A stretch of DNA of 49,528 nt from contig NZ_JADEWO010000049.1 of NCBI RefSeq assembly GCF_015207605.1, forward strand, positions 1 through 49,528. The letters are read 5' to 3'. The notes beneath the pieces are model-generated. The model did no database searches and was not told the origin of the DNA. It was given only the letters and a program-made list of their open reading frames with translations. Positions 35,528 to 44,546 of the stretch are shown here, piece after piece (the first letter of the stretch is position 1; every line of letters begins with the position of its first letter). The translations under genes were made by a program, and so were the position numbers. The stretch comes from Oculatella sp. LEGE 06141. Its GTDB lineage: Bacteria; Cyanobacteriota; Cyanobacteriia; Elainellales; Elainellaceae.

Positions 35528-36790
35528 TCAGCATGAGGATTGATCGCGCTTCAGCATCGTGCTGGCAACGACGATACCGATAATAGCCAGCAGTGCCATT
35601 GGATAAAATGCATAAGTATAGGTGCCAAACCAGTCTCGAATTTGTCCGATAGCCAGCGTTCCCAACAGGGCACCTACTCCATAGGCAGTAAACACAATGC
35701 CGTAGTTTTGGGCGTACTGGTCAGGGTTGAAGAATCGGAGGGTGGTGGTTGGAGCTATTGCCAACCAACCTCCCAAACAAAACCAAAACAGACAAAAGGC
35801 TATCAAATAAGTCGTTACCTGTCCTGCTTGAGCATTCACCATCAGCAGACAAGCAATCAAAATCAGAGTGTACGATGCGATCGCCACGTAATGAGGTTGA
35901 AAGCGATCGCTCAACCAGCCAAACAACGGACGACTAATTCCATTGAATAAAGCAAAAAGGGAAACGCTACTGGCCGCCAACCCTGGTTCAATATTGATAA
36001 TTTCCTCACCGACGGAACTCGAAATGCCAATGGCGCTTAATCCAACCAGGCTTCCAATCGTGTAACAAATCCATAGTCCATAGAATGATCGGCTTTTCAA
36101 TGGAGTCATGGAGCAGGTCAACGTTACTTTAGATGTAGATTGAGTAGATAACTTCCCCGAGGGGTACCAATTCCTTGGAGGTAACTTCAGAGTGGTTGCG
36201 ATCCCAAGAATGATCAGAATAAAGGCAATTCCCAAGATCCGTAAGGTGGGTCGGACGGTGTAAGCATCAATTAAATGATTCACTAAGGGAGCGGTGATGA
36301 GGGGAGATAACCCAAATCCAATAATCGTTAATCCTACCGCCAGTCCTTTTTTATCGGGAAACCATCGGGCAACTACCGCCATTGGTACACCGTAAGTTAT
36401 ACCAACTCCGGTTCCGGCAATGACTCCGTAGGTGAGGGTCATCATACCAATATGGGTCGCAAAGCTAGAGAGAATATAGCCGATGCCAACAATAATTCCA
36501 CCAATCGCAGCCATTGGTCGGGTGCCAATCCGAGAAATATAAAACCCAGCGATCGGCATGAGTGCCGCATAGAAGACAAGGGCAACCGTATAGGGCAAAA
36601 GGCTTTCCGTTGCTCCGACATTGAATTCGCCTTCCAGGGGTGTTCTAAAGATACTCCAGGAGTAGACGGTTCCCAAACATAGTAAGATACTCATTCCCAG
36701 AGGAATCAGCAACCATCTTCCCTGGGTGGCTGGTCGTCCAAATACGGTCAGATCTGAATTAGAGTGGGAATCATCATGGGTAATGTTCAT
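35528..36790 (-). CDS. MFS transporter of the oxalate/formate antiporter (OFA) type
   Basis: A 420-residue, 12-helix major facilitator. It opens with WLLIPLGMSILLCLGTVYSW and SIFRTPLEGEF, the start typical of OxlT/OFA proteins. Then GFYISRIGTRPMAAIGGIIV (motif A region), the glycine-rich TYGVIAGTGVGITYGVPMAV and ARWFPDKKGLAVGLTIIGFG. The second half shows GISRPLFGWLSDRFQPHYVA. OFA members exchange small carboxylates such as oxalate, formate or lactate; the substrate here is not known. A three-heptamer element lies 250 bases upstream. With hypA nearby, a link to fermentation or formate metabolism is conceivable. Confidence 0.88.
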   Translation of the reverse strand: MNITHDDSHSNSDLTVFGRPATQGRWLLIPLGMSILLCLGTVYSWSIFRTPLEGEFNVGATESLLPYTVALVFYAALMPIAGFYISRIGTRPMAAIGGIIVGIGYILSSFATHIGMMTLTYGVIAGTGVGITYGVPMAVVARWFPDKKGLAVGLTIIGFGLSPLITAPLVNHLIDAYTVRPTLRILGIAFILIILGIATTLKLPPRNWYPSGKLSTQSTSKVTLTCSMTPLKSRSFYGLWICYTIGSLVGLSAIGISSSVGEEIINIEPGLAASSVSLFALFNGISRPLFGWLSDRFQPHYVAIASYTLILIACLLMVNAQAGQVTTYLIAFCLFWFCLGGWLAIAPTTTLRFFNPDQYAQNYGIVFTAYGVGALLGTLAIGQIRDWFGTYTYAFYPMALLAIIGIVVASTMLKRDQSSC

Positions 36791-37040
36791 AGTCTACAAG
36801 CGCAGTAATTCTAGTCTTAACCGAGTATTGAATGTCACTGACTTCATCAGACGTTTCCGTTTTGCTGCCGTTTAGGGTCAACCAGTCCCTGGCTCATGTA
36901 CGGAGGCATCTGATGCGATCGCCGCTGCCAATCAACATCCGTCAACGTAGCTTTCACATCGCGAAGATCAACACCATGACAATCAACTCTTGCAAGTAAG
37001 CATCACTGTTAATGATCAGGATGATGCTTCAACCAGGTAT

Positions 37041-37070
37041 AGGAGAAAAATGTGGGGAACTTGTGAGGAA
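37041..37070 (-). promoter_or_regulatory. Three-heptamer direct-repeat operator, site B
   Basis: Read toward the MFS gene: TTCCTCA (37070-37064), TTCCCCA (37059-37053), TTCTCCT (37047-37041), with steps of 11 and 12 bases. The stretch TTCCTCACAAGTTCCCCA is identical to that of site C. It sits directly after the terminator of the preceding gene, the expected place for a new promoter. Confidence 0.65.
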
Positions 37071-37075
37071 AGAGA

Positions 37076-37113
37076 AAAGGCGATCGCTCTCCAGAACTGA
37101 AGCGATCGCCTTT
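37076..37113 (-). terminator. Terminator after the alkaline-phosphatase-superfamily gene
   Basis: A 13-base perfect stem, AAAGGCGATCGCT against AGCGATCGCCTTT, with a 12-base loop; on the minus strand TTTTCTCTTT follows. It starts 37 bases after the stop of the leftward gene. The HIP1 octamer itself forms most of the stem. Confidence 0.85.
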
Positions 37114-37149
37114 GTGTTGAAGCTCATCCCCATTGAGAGGTTCTGAATC

Positions 37150-38871
37150 TTAGGATGCAGGGGTTGATACGTTGATCATTGGTTTACCTTCCAAATGATC
37201 TGGAATGGGCGCACCCATCAAGCTCAGGAGGGTCGGCGCTAAGTCGAGCGAATGACCTTCCGGTAAGGTTGATCCGGCATCAATATCGGCTCCTTTAACA
37301 ACCAGGAATCCTTCTGCGCGGTGACTGCCCGATCGGTGATGTGGAACAGGGCCGATGCGGCCAATATCAGGACTTTCGACGGCATCCGAGGCTGTTTCCT
37401 CCTGCCAGATAACTACAATGTCGGCATCTGGTAGCTTGCTCGGCTCACAGTTCGGCAAATCGCGTCGAGGACGAATAATTTGTTTAACCATTGGAATGCC
37501 TGTACGGGCATCCTTAAGCTGATATAGCTTTTCGCAAATATCATCACACACGGTATCATAATCTGCCGGATCGACGATGCCCTGTGGCTCTCGTCCCTTG
37601 AGGTTGATGCGAATATACCCCTCTGAATAACTGGGTAGCGCAAAGGCTTTCATGGTTGGCCAGAATGGTTTATACCAAACTGCTGGCTGAAAGTAGAAGG
37701 AATGAGAGGTTTCAACCAAATCAAATGGAGAAATTAGATCCGGTTGGGGACGGCGACCCAACAGTGGAGCAATCAAATTAAACAGCTTCAGTTTGAGGTT
37801 GCGTCTTAGGAATGCCGCGATCGGATTTGGCTCATACTTCAGGCTCCAGAGGGCACCCAACCAGCACCGTTTTACCCGCCCGCTGGTAATGGGTTCTCCA
37901 AGCGGTTCTCCTGTGTTGCCACGCGCCATGGCATATTTGCCAGGGAAATTATAGCGATAGAGAAACTCTGGCAGGAAGAACATACTGGGTAAATCCATTG
38001 TGTTTGAACCCATCCCGTGGGCAGCAAACACAACAATTTCAGCGTCTTTAGGAGCTTTAGCAATGATCTGCCCGATCGCTTTATCGGTTGCCTCAAAGAT
38101 AGCAAGCAACATATCCTCGGCCTGGGTGTGCATAACCGAGTAAAGCGGATGATCGGGCTGGCTCATATGCCACATGTAATGTCCTGCGCCATGAATTTCA
38201 CCAAAAATGGTTAGAAATAAGTTCCATTGCTCTCGTTCTAGCAAATCCTGGCAAATGGCGGCACGTCGCGCAATTCCGGTTTCCAGATCGTGTTGCAATT
38301 GCTTTAATGCAGGCACATCCAGAACATTAGCATTATCATCTCGCAGTGTTGGATGCTGACCGTACTGTTCTACAATTTCATCAAATAAAGCAGAGGGGCG
38401 AGAATGGCTTAGAGATTGAGGTGAATGTGCCCCCCATGCCAGAACCTGAATGCCATTGACCTGATCGGACAAACGAGCCTGTGGCATATCGAAGACGGCT
38501 ACCCGGTAATCATTTCCCAGCGCATAAAACGGTGGATATTCTTCAAAGCGATATGCCTGACTATCTTCTACGCTGTAGTCGTTGGCGCGGAATCTTAATT
38601 GTGTCCAAAAGCCTGTTTTTTGCGGAGAACAACCCGTTAAAAACGTAGTCCAGGGGGTTTCTGCCCGGTAGTAATCAAAGCTTTTCAAGCGAGCATAGGC
38701 TCCCTCATCCCGTAGGCGGCGCAGGTTTTTAAGGTGGCCTTGCGCCATCCAGGTTTCTATTAACCGAGGATCTGCTGCGTCTAACCCGATGGCAATAACG
38801 GGTCTCTTCTTTGTAATCGTATGAGCAGATTGAGTTCCTGCACGGGGATGATCAATTAAATGATGACTCAT
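37150..38871 (-). CDS. Alkaline-phosphatase-superfamily phosphodiesterase/pyrophosphatase-like protein
   Basis: A 573-residue protein without a clear signal peptide. The metal and nucleophile regions of type I phosphodiesterase/nucleotide pyrophosphatase proteins are visible. PVIAIGLDAADPRLIETWMA holds the first metal Asp, AETPWTTFLTGCSPQKTGFW the candidate nucleophile Thr, and IFGEIHGAGHYMWHM, IVVFAAHGMG and RSGSHRAEGFLVVKG are metal-site histidine regions. It ends in DLAPTLLSLMGAPIPDHLEG, a typical C-terminus of this group. The reaction is probably hydrolysis or transfer on a phosphate or sulfate ester; substrate unknown. Followed by a strong terminator. A weaker 11-base-spaced TTCATCA/TTCATTC pair lies about 155 bases upstream. 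Confidence 0.87.
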   Translation of the reverse strand: MSHHLIDHPRAGTQSAHTITKKRPVIAIGLDAADPRLIETWMAQGHLKNLRRLRDEGAYARLKSFDYYRAETPWTTFLTGCSPQKTGFWTQLRFRANDYSVEDSQAYRFEEYPPFYALGNDYRVAVFDMPQARLSDQVNGIQVLAWGAHSPQSLSHSRPSALFDEIVEQYGQHPTLRDDNANVLDVPALKQLQHDLETGIARRAAICQDLLEREQWNLFLTIFGEIHGAGHYMWHMSQPDHPLYSVMHTQAEDMLLAIFEATDKAIGQIIAKAPKDAEIVVFAAHGMGSNTMDLPSMFFLPEFLYRYNFPGKYAMARGNTGEPLGEPITSGRVKRCWLGALWSLKYEPNPIAAFLRRNLKLKLFNLIAPLLGRRPQPDLISPFDLVETSHSFYFQPAVWYKPFWPTMKAFALPSYSEGYIRINLKGREPQGIVDPADYDTVCDDICEKLYQLKDARTGIPMVKQIIRPRRDLPNCEPSKLPDADIVVIWQEETASDAVESPDIGRIGPVPHHRSGSHRAEGFLVVKGADIDAGSTLPEGHSLDLAPTLLSLMGAPIPDHLEGKPMINVSTPAS

Positions 38872-39247
38872 AAGAACACCTGCAATAGAGAATGAGTTGT
38901 AGGAATGGCACCCGTTAAACCAGGTTGATGTGTTGGCTTGATCGGTGCTTTCATTCTTGTAAAACTATATTTCTATTGAGTGATCTAATCTAGTCGCTTT
39001 ATCAACTTATGATGTGTGCTTAACCTGAATGAAGGGTTGATGAAGTTGACTGATATAGGTTGTAGAATTACTGAAAATTATTCGATAGGTGGTTTGCTTC
39101 ATAGCTCAATGGCGATGAATTGAATTTCAATGGACAGGACTTTGATCTGGAATCGGCCTGCTCTTGTTTTCGCAGCAATGAAGCGGCTCAATGAGACGTG
39201 AAGCCATGAGACGTGGAGCAATGAAACGTGAGTGTGGCGATCGCCCG
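38872..39247. other. Promoter region of the phosphatase-superfamily gene
   Basis: About 375 bases without a gene. On the minus strand it contains TTCATCA (39044-39038) and TTCATTC (39033-39027), 11 bases apart, followed by a GTTAAG. This is a weaker relative of the three-heptamer sites. The remainder is A/T-rich, fitting a promoter and short leader. Confidence 0.45.
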
Positions 39248-40027
39248 TTATTCATGCACTGAGCCATCCGGCATTGTTGCGCCCCGTAAATCTGCGCCCA
39301 TCAACACGGCACCAGTTAAATCGGCATTGCTCAAATTTGCCTTGCGTAAAATGGCTCCAGTGAGATCGGCATAACTTAAATCAGCCCTTTGTAAGCTAGC
39401 TTCACTCAAATCGGTGGGTTTCATGCCCTGTTGCAGCGATCGATTTAAATGGGCACGGCACAGCTTTGCCCCGTCCAGATTTGCCCGATACAACATGGCT
39501 CCACTCAAATTGGCATAACACAGGGTTGCATCGCTCAAAATGGCATGACCCAGATCTGTAACGTGATCGGATGTGGGACGCAAATCCGCTTCAAACAGAT
39601 TGGCACGCAGTAATTTAGCGTGAACCAGGGTTGCTCCTCCCAGGATGGCCTTGCTTAAGTTTGAGCGGGTCAAGTTAGCACCGCTCAGATTGGCACCACT
39701 CAAATCGGCCTCGCGGAGAATGGCTCGGTACAAATCCGCTTTACTTAACTCTGTACCCCACAGGATTGCCTCGCTGAGGTCTGCCTTGCGAAAGCTGGAC
39801 TGGCTAAAGTTCGTTTTACCCAATCGGGCTTGCCGCAAATCGGCTTGATCAAAGTTAACATCTTGCATCTGAGCATGATGTAAATCGACCTCGCGCAGGT
39901 TGATCCGCTGGAAGCTTCGTTCTCCTTTTATATACTGCTTTAACAGGTCTTTAATGTTAATCTCGGTTGCGGTTGAGTGTTGCAACTGGAGGCGTTTTTC
40001 ATGTAAAGAGATTATCTCAGCCATCAT
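39248..40027 (-). CDS. Pentapeptide-repeat protein
   Basis: A 259-residue protein. After about 40 residues (LLKQYIKGERSFQRINLREV) come roughly 40 consecutive A(D/N)LxX repeats, for example ADLRQARLGKTNFSQSSFRK and GANLSGANLTRSNLSKAILG. These would fold into a right-handed quadrilateral beta helix. A short break at LRPTSDHVTDLGHA and another near NRSLQQGMKPTDLSEA interrupt the solenoid. Functions of such proteins range from gyrase protection to scaffolds; in cyanobacteria most are unassigned. There is no signal peptide. Regulatory site C lies 33 bases upstream. Confidence 0.93.
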   Translation of the reverse strand: MMAEIISLHEKRLQLQHSTATEINIKDLLKQYIKGERSFQRINLREVDLHHAQMQDVNFDQADLRQARLGKTNFSQSSFRKADLSEAILWGTELSKADLYRAILREADLSGANLSGANLTRSNLSKAILGGATLVHAKLLRANLFEADLRPTSDHVTDLGHAILSDATLCYANLSGAMLYRANLDGAKLCRAHLNRSLQQGMKPTDLSEASLQRADLSYADLTGAILRKANLSNADLTGAVLMGADLRGATMPDGSVHE

Positions 40028-40059
40028 GGTTCAAGATGAATATTCTTCAACCTACTTAT

Positions 40060-40089
40060 AGAAGAACAATTTGGGGAACTTGTGAGGAA
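40060..40089 (-). promoter_or_regulatory. Three-heptamer direct-repeat operator, site C
   Basis: Read toward the pentapeptide gene: TTCCTCA (40089-40083), TTCCCCA (40078-40072), TTCTTCT (40066-40060), with steps of 11 and 12 bases exactly as at sites A and B. It ends 33 bases before the ATG, nearly the same distance as site A from its gene. Confidence 0.65.
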
Positions 40090-40269
40090 ACGGCATGACG
40101 GCGGATGGCGAGACTTCGCGCCTCCTGCCGCCTCAAGTTGCGCTTATCTTCCCCTTGATCCGAATTAACCCCAGCGCTTCCATTGCAAGACGGCAATGGC
40201 TACTCGACAGAGACTAGAGAACCTGAAGACCGAATGCCAGTTGCACACGGCTGAGTTAATGAGGTTGAG

Positions 40270-43200
40270 TTAGTGAGGCTGAGTGAGTGTTATCACGGTT
40301 TGCACTAACTGTTCTGGCTCCAGTGGCTTTGTTACATGCCGCTGGTACCCACTGCTGATTGCTCGCTGGTAGTCGTCGTCTCTGGCATAGGCCGTGAGGG
40401 CGATCGCTGGAACCTGCCCCCCCTGCTCGGGAGGTAACGCCCGAACCTGTTGCATCAGGGTATAGCCGTCCATGTTGGGCATCCCAATATCACTAACCAA
40501 CACATCTGGTTGAAAGGATGTCAAATTTGCCAGCACCTCGGAGGCAGAAGCCACCGCTAAAACCTCTGCTCCATATTGGATCAGCAATATCGTTATTAGC
40601 TCACGAGCATCGGGGTCATCATCAACAGTGAGGACTCGAATTCCGGTGAGATCGAGGTTTTGTGGTGGCAACTCCTCTCTCGGTTGGAGTGCTGGTTCTG
40701 TGTTGAGCAGCGGCAAGTAGACCGTGAAAGTGGCTCCCAGCCCTTCTCCAGCACTATCCGCCGTGACAGTGCCGCCATGCGCCTCTACCAACTGACGGAC
40801 GATCGCCAATCCTAACCCCAGTCCGCCGTGCTTGCGGGTAATGGAGGCATCTTCCTGGCGAAATGACTCGAAGATGTAAGGCAAAAAGTCTGGGTGGATA
40901 CCTCTACCAGTATCCCTGACCGTCAGTTCTGCTAAATGGCCGACCCGGTTTAGATGGATCTCTACTTGTCCACCATTGGGCGTGAATTTGATGGCATTGG
41001 ACAACATGTTCCAGACCACTTGCTGGAGGCGGGTAGCATCGCCAGACACTTGCCCAATATGGGGTAATACAGGATGAAGCGAGATGGATTTAGCCAGGGC
41101 GGCTGTGCTTACGGTTTCAATCGCGGCTTCAATGACCGAGGCCAAATTAACGGGGCTAACGGTTAGGCTCATCTTGCCGCGCAAAATTTTGGCAATGTCC
41201 AGCAGGTCATCAATTAATTGCGTCTGCAGTTTAGCATTGCGCTCGATGATGGCGAGGGCGTGAGCCGTTTTGGTTTCGTCAAATTTACACACTTGCAATA
41301 ACTTTGTCCAACCCAGGATGGGGTTCAATGGCGATCGCAATTCGTGGGAAAGCACCGTCAAAAATTCATCTTTCATGCGGTTGGCGCGTTCGGCGGCGGC
41401 TCTGGCGGCTTGTTCTTCCGCCAGCAGTTTCTCTCGTTCTTGCTCTACCAGTTTGCGATCGGTAATGTTGTTAAACAGCACGGCCACTCTGTGGCTTTCG
41501 GGCTGCCCCACCCGAAAGGCGTAAACGTCGTACCAGCGCTGCAAGGCGGCGGCGTAGTTCTCGAAGCGGCGAGATACTCCCGTTTGCGCGATGTTGCCGT
41601 AAATTTCAAACCAATAGTCTTCGTGGTTTGGCACCAACTCACGGATGCGTTTGCCCTGCGCGTTGGTGAGTCCTGTTTGCCTCTCGAATGCGGGATTGGT
41701 TTCCCAAAAGCGGTAATCGGTTGCCTGGGGCGCACTGCCAGAGATACCCGACTGACTGTGTTGCTCGAACAGCACTTCAATGACGCAAAAGCCTTCATCA
41801 ATGGACTCGAATAGGGTGCGATAGCGCTCCTCTGATTGGCGTAGGGCTGCTTCGGCCTGTTTGCGATCGCTCAGATCGAGAACAAACACCACTGTGTTTT
41901 CTCTGGCCTGACCCACCAGGCTATAGCCGATGAGAACCGGAACCCGGCTACCATCTTTGCGGATATATTCTTTCTCGTAGGGCGTACAAGCCCCGTTCCG
42001 GCGTGCCTCTGCAATGCCCTGTTCATCACGGGGTAAGTACTCTGGTGGTGTAATGTCAATCCAGCGGAGATTGCCCAACTGCAAGTCTGCTCGCGTATAG
42101 CCAACGATTCTTAATAGCTCATCATTGGCTTCATGCATGTTTCCGTGGATGTCGCCATAGAGAATGCCCACAACATTAGCATCGACAAAGGCTTGTAGCC
42201 GCACTTCATTGGCGGCGAGGGCTTCCTCGGCCTGTTTGCGATCGCTGATGTCAATGACAGAGCCGATATATCCTTTAAACTCTCCGTCTTCCCCAAACCA
42301 GGGATTGGCGGCATCGATCGCCCACCGATAGTCACCGTTGTGGCAACGCAAGCGATAGTCTAACTGAAAGGCTTCTTGGCGCTCGTTGGCGCTGAAGAAA
42401 ACACGTCTAGAAGCTTCATAATCGTCTGGATGTACGGCATCAAGCCAGCCAAACCCCAACCCGGTTTCCTCGGTTTGCCCGGTCAGTTCATACCATCTCC
42501 GGTTGAGATAGGTGCAATGGCCTGTGGAGTCTGTCACCCAGATCATGGTGGGAGCATGGTCTGCCATGTCGCGGAACCGGGCTTCGCTGGTTCGCAGGTC
42601 TGCTTCTACCTGCTTGCGCTCGGAGATATCCATATCAATTCCCGCCATAGAGACTGGATTGCCGCTGGCATCGTAGAATACTCGCCCCAGACCCAATGCC
42701 CACCGCACCGTTCCATCTGGCTTTAAAAAGCGGAACTCGATGTTGTATTCTTCTCCTTCGTTGATAGCGCGATGAATGGCTTGTTCTACCGAGGGCAAAT
42801 CGTCTGGATGCATCATGGCTCGAACGGTGGCGTACTGCCCATCAAAACTGCCAGCCGCCATGCCAAACAAGGTTTCTAGATTGGTAGACCAGTGAATTTG
42901 CCCCGTTTGAATGTTCCAATCCCAGCTTCCGATCTTGGCGGCCTTCATTGCCAGCTCAAGCCGATCCTGGCTTTGTTGTAGCGCGATTTCAACTTGCTTC
43001 TGGTGATCAATATCGGTAATGGTGCCAATCCAGCCGATGATCTGACCCTGGCTGTTGCGCGTGGGGATGGCACGACTGATAAACCAGCGGTACTCGCCAT
43101 CCCAGCGGCGAATCCGGTATTCAATTTCAAAGGATTCGCTCCTGGCGATCGCCTGTCTCCATTGCTCCAGGGTGCGATCGCGCTCTTGGGGGTGAACTGC

Positions 43201-44178
43201 ACTCACGCCTGCCAGACCAAACGACTCTGCCTGATTTAAGCCTGTGTACTTGTACCAGCCTTGATTCCAGGAATCGACTTCCCCTGTGGCATTGGCTGTC
43301 CAAACGAATTGGGGCATGGCTTCGGTCAGATCGTGTTGGCGTTGTTGGCTGACTTGCAGGGCGGCTACGGTCTGGTTTAGTTTCAGCTCTATTTGTCTGC
43401 GATCGGTTACATCGCGCCAGGAGGCGACAAAGCCATCGTTTAGTTTGGTGGCGCGAATGTCGAATGCGCGAATCAGGCGGCGATCGCCATAGGTGTCGTC
43501 AAAAATCAGCGAGTCTTTGGTTAACGGTTCTCCGGTTTCAACCACCTGGCAGTATTCGGCAAACAGGCCCGATTCTCGATGGGCGGGCAAAATCTCGCAC
43601 AATCCTCGCCCGATCTGCATGGCTTTGGGCATCTGGTTGGTTTCGCAGGCGGCGGTGTTGAGATAATCGATGCGAAAGTCTACAATTTGCCCCGTTTCAT
43701 CCCGTATGGATGAAAAACTGCCGAAGCAGTCCAGCATGTTTTCGATGGATATTTGAAACTGCTCTTGGCTGTGTTGCAGTTTGCGGCGCAGTTCTGCGTT
43801 TTCGATGGCGTTCCGCATGGCCAGACGCAAATCATCGGGGGTGAGCTGATCTTTGACTAAGTAGTCTGCTGCTCCATTCTTGAACGCCTGCACTGCGATC
43901 GTGGTGTCTCCGCTGTCAATGACGATGATTGGTGGGCAGCGATCGCCCATCTGTTCTTTTAGTTGGCGCAGAAAGTCGAGGCTACGGGCATAGGGATGAC
44001 AAAATTCTAAAAGAATCCCGTCAAGCTGCTGTAATTGGGAGGAGGTCAGGCTTTGGGTGTGATGTTGCTTCGCTATGATCTGGTACGATACGAGCCTATC
44101 TTGCTGTAGTTGATGCTGATAATGGTTGTCTTGCTCATCGGAGTCAGCAACTACAAGAACAGTCCGGCGAGTTGACAT
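40270..44178 (-). CDS. Multi-PAS hybrid sensor histidine kinase with N- and C-terminal receiver domains
   Basis: From ATG at 44178 the protein is 1302 residues, cytoplasmic. Domain order: N-terminal receiver-like domain (VLVVADSDEQDN to KNGAADYLVKDQLTPDD), six PAS units often closed by a PAC motif (for example IGWIGTITDIDHQKQ and FKGYIGSVIDISDRKQAEE), then HisKA with FLTVLSHELRSPLNPILGWT. The ATPase domain shows QVVWNMLSNAIKFTPNGGQV, VRDTGRGIHPDFLPYIFESF and KHGGLGLGLAIVRQLVEAHG, and a C-terminal receiver has VLTVDDDPDARELI and VLVSDIGMPNMDGYTLMQQV. The N-terminal receiver has Glu (ILLEFCHP) where the phospho-Asp is expected. The frame extends 22 codons upstream without domain similarity. Confidence 0.94.
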   Translation of the reverse strand: MSTRRTVLVVADSDEQDNHYQHQLQQDRLVSYQIIAKQHHTQSLTSSQLQQLDGILLEFCHPYARSLDFLRQLKEQMGDRCPPIIVIDSGDTTIAVQAFKNGAADYLVKDQLTPDDLRLAMRNAIENAELRRKLQHSQEQFQISIENMLDCFGSFSSIRDETGQIVDFRIDYLNTAACETNQMPKAMQIGRGLCEILPAHRESGLFAEYCQVVETGEPLTKDSLIFDDTYGDRRLIRAFDIRATKLNDGFVASWRDVTDRRQIELKLNQTVAALQVSQQRQHDLTEAMPQFVWTANATGEVDSWNQGWYKYTGLNQAESFGLAGVSAVHPQERDRTLEQWRQAIARSESFEIEYRIRRWDGEYRWFISRAIPTRNSQGQIIGWIGTITDIDHQKQVEIALQQSQDRLELAMKAAKIGSWDWNIQTGQIHWSTNLETLFGMAAGSFDGQYATVRAMMHPDDLPSVEQAIHRAINEGEEYNIEFRFLKPDGTVRWALGLGRVFYDASGNPVSMAGIDMDISERKQVEADLRTSEARFRDMADHAPTMIWVTDSTGHCTYLNRRWYELTGQTEETGLGFGWLDAVHPDDYEASRRVFFSANERQEAFQLDYRLRCHNGDYRWAIDAANPWFGEDGEFKGYIGSVIDISDRKQAEEALAANEVRLQAFVDANVVGILYGDIHGNMHEANDELLRIVGYTRADLQLGNLRWIDITPPEYLPRDEQGIAEARRNGACTPYEKEYIRKDGSRVPVLIGYSLVGQARENTVVFVLDLSDRKQAEAALRQSEERYRTLFESIDEGFCVIEVLFEQHSQSGISGSAPQATDYRFWETNPAFERQTGLTNAQGKRIRELVPNHEDYWFEIYGNIAQTGVSRRFENYAAALQRWYDVYAFRVGQPESHRVAVLFNNITDRKLVEQEREKLLAEEQAARAAAERANRMKDEFLTVLSHELRSPLNPILGWTKLLQVCKFDETKTAHALAIIERNAKLQTQLIDDLLDIAKILRGKMSLTVSPVNLASVIEAAIETVSTAALAKSISLHPVLPHIGQVSGDATRLQQVVWNMLSNAIKFTPNGGQVEIHLNRVGHLAELTVRDTGRGIHPDFLPYIFESFRQEDASITRKHGGLGLGLAIVRQLVEAHGGTVTADSAGEGLGATFTVYLPLLNTEPALQPREELPPQNLDLTGIRVLTVDDDPDARELITILLIQYGAEVLAVASASEVLANLTSFQPDVLVSDIGMPNMDGYTLMQQVRALPPEQGGQVPAIALTAYARDDDYQRAISSGYQRHVTKPLEPEQLVQTVITLTQPH

Positions 44179-44362
44179 GCTTAAAGATCCATTTGCAATT
44201 TTGGGAAGGATCTGTCGAACCCGCAGAATCGAACAATCCCTCAAGGAATAGACACACGATCGTTGAAGGGGTCGGTATCGATTATAGGATCATATCAGTT
44301 TTATTGCTAAGCCTCAGTGTTGTGCAAAGGCGGGTGTAGCATTCGGTTGATAGGGTTTGGCA

Positions 44363-44417
44363 TAGACCCGGACGGATTGCCTGTAGCGGCTTCCCGCAGG
44401 GTATGTTATGCCCCTAC
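44363..44417 (+). repeat. Dispersed repeat TAGACCCGGACGGA, copy 1
   Basis: Begins TAGACCCGGACGGATTGCC, contains GGCTTCCCGCAGGGTATG and ends TGCCCCTAC. A diverged copy is at 45627-45681. The two flank the block that holds the 281-bp tandem units. Confidence 0.6.
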
Positions 44418-44449
44418 GTAGTGTTGGGCTACTCATGTAGAGGATGTTC

Positions 44450-44546
44450 TTACAGCAGTTCTCAATCGAGTCAGCCACAGTCTCGCCAGGATGGGTGTGG
44501 GATGTAGGGGTTGAAGTGTGGTGAATGCAAATGAAAATGGCTGTAA
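44450..44546 (+). mobile_element. TTACAGC-ended MITE-like element, copy 2
   Basis: Starts TTACAGCAGTTCTCAATCGA, shares the block CAGCCACAGTCTCGCCAGGA and GGTGAATGC with copy 1, and ends AAAATGGCTGTAA. It is seven bases longer than the copy at 33991-34080 because of a small change in the middle (GGATGTAGGGGTTGAAG). Ends are inverted repeats; no open frame. Confidence 0.65.

Larger units (their letters stand above)
36791..37149. other. Leader region of the MFS gene
   Basis: About 360 bases. From the right: terminator hairpin of the upstream gene (37076-37113), regulatory site B (37041-37070), then a small dyad AAGCATCA/TGATGCTT (36998-37029). About 200 bases to the MFS start carry no open frame longer than 15 codons with a plausible start. 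A long 5' leader is likely if site B is the promoter element. Confidence 0.5.

Noticed and set aside
37076-37113. HIP1 pair as a special regulatory palindrome
   Set aside because: Position after a stop codon and a following T-run explain it as a terminator built from HIP1 octamers.
41344-41814. 156-codon plus-strand frame inside the hybrid kinase
   Set aside because: Antisense to a clear PAS/HisKA region.
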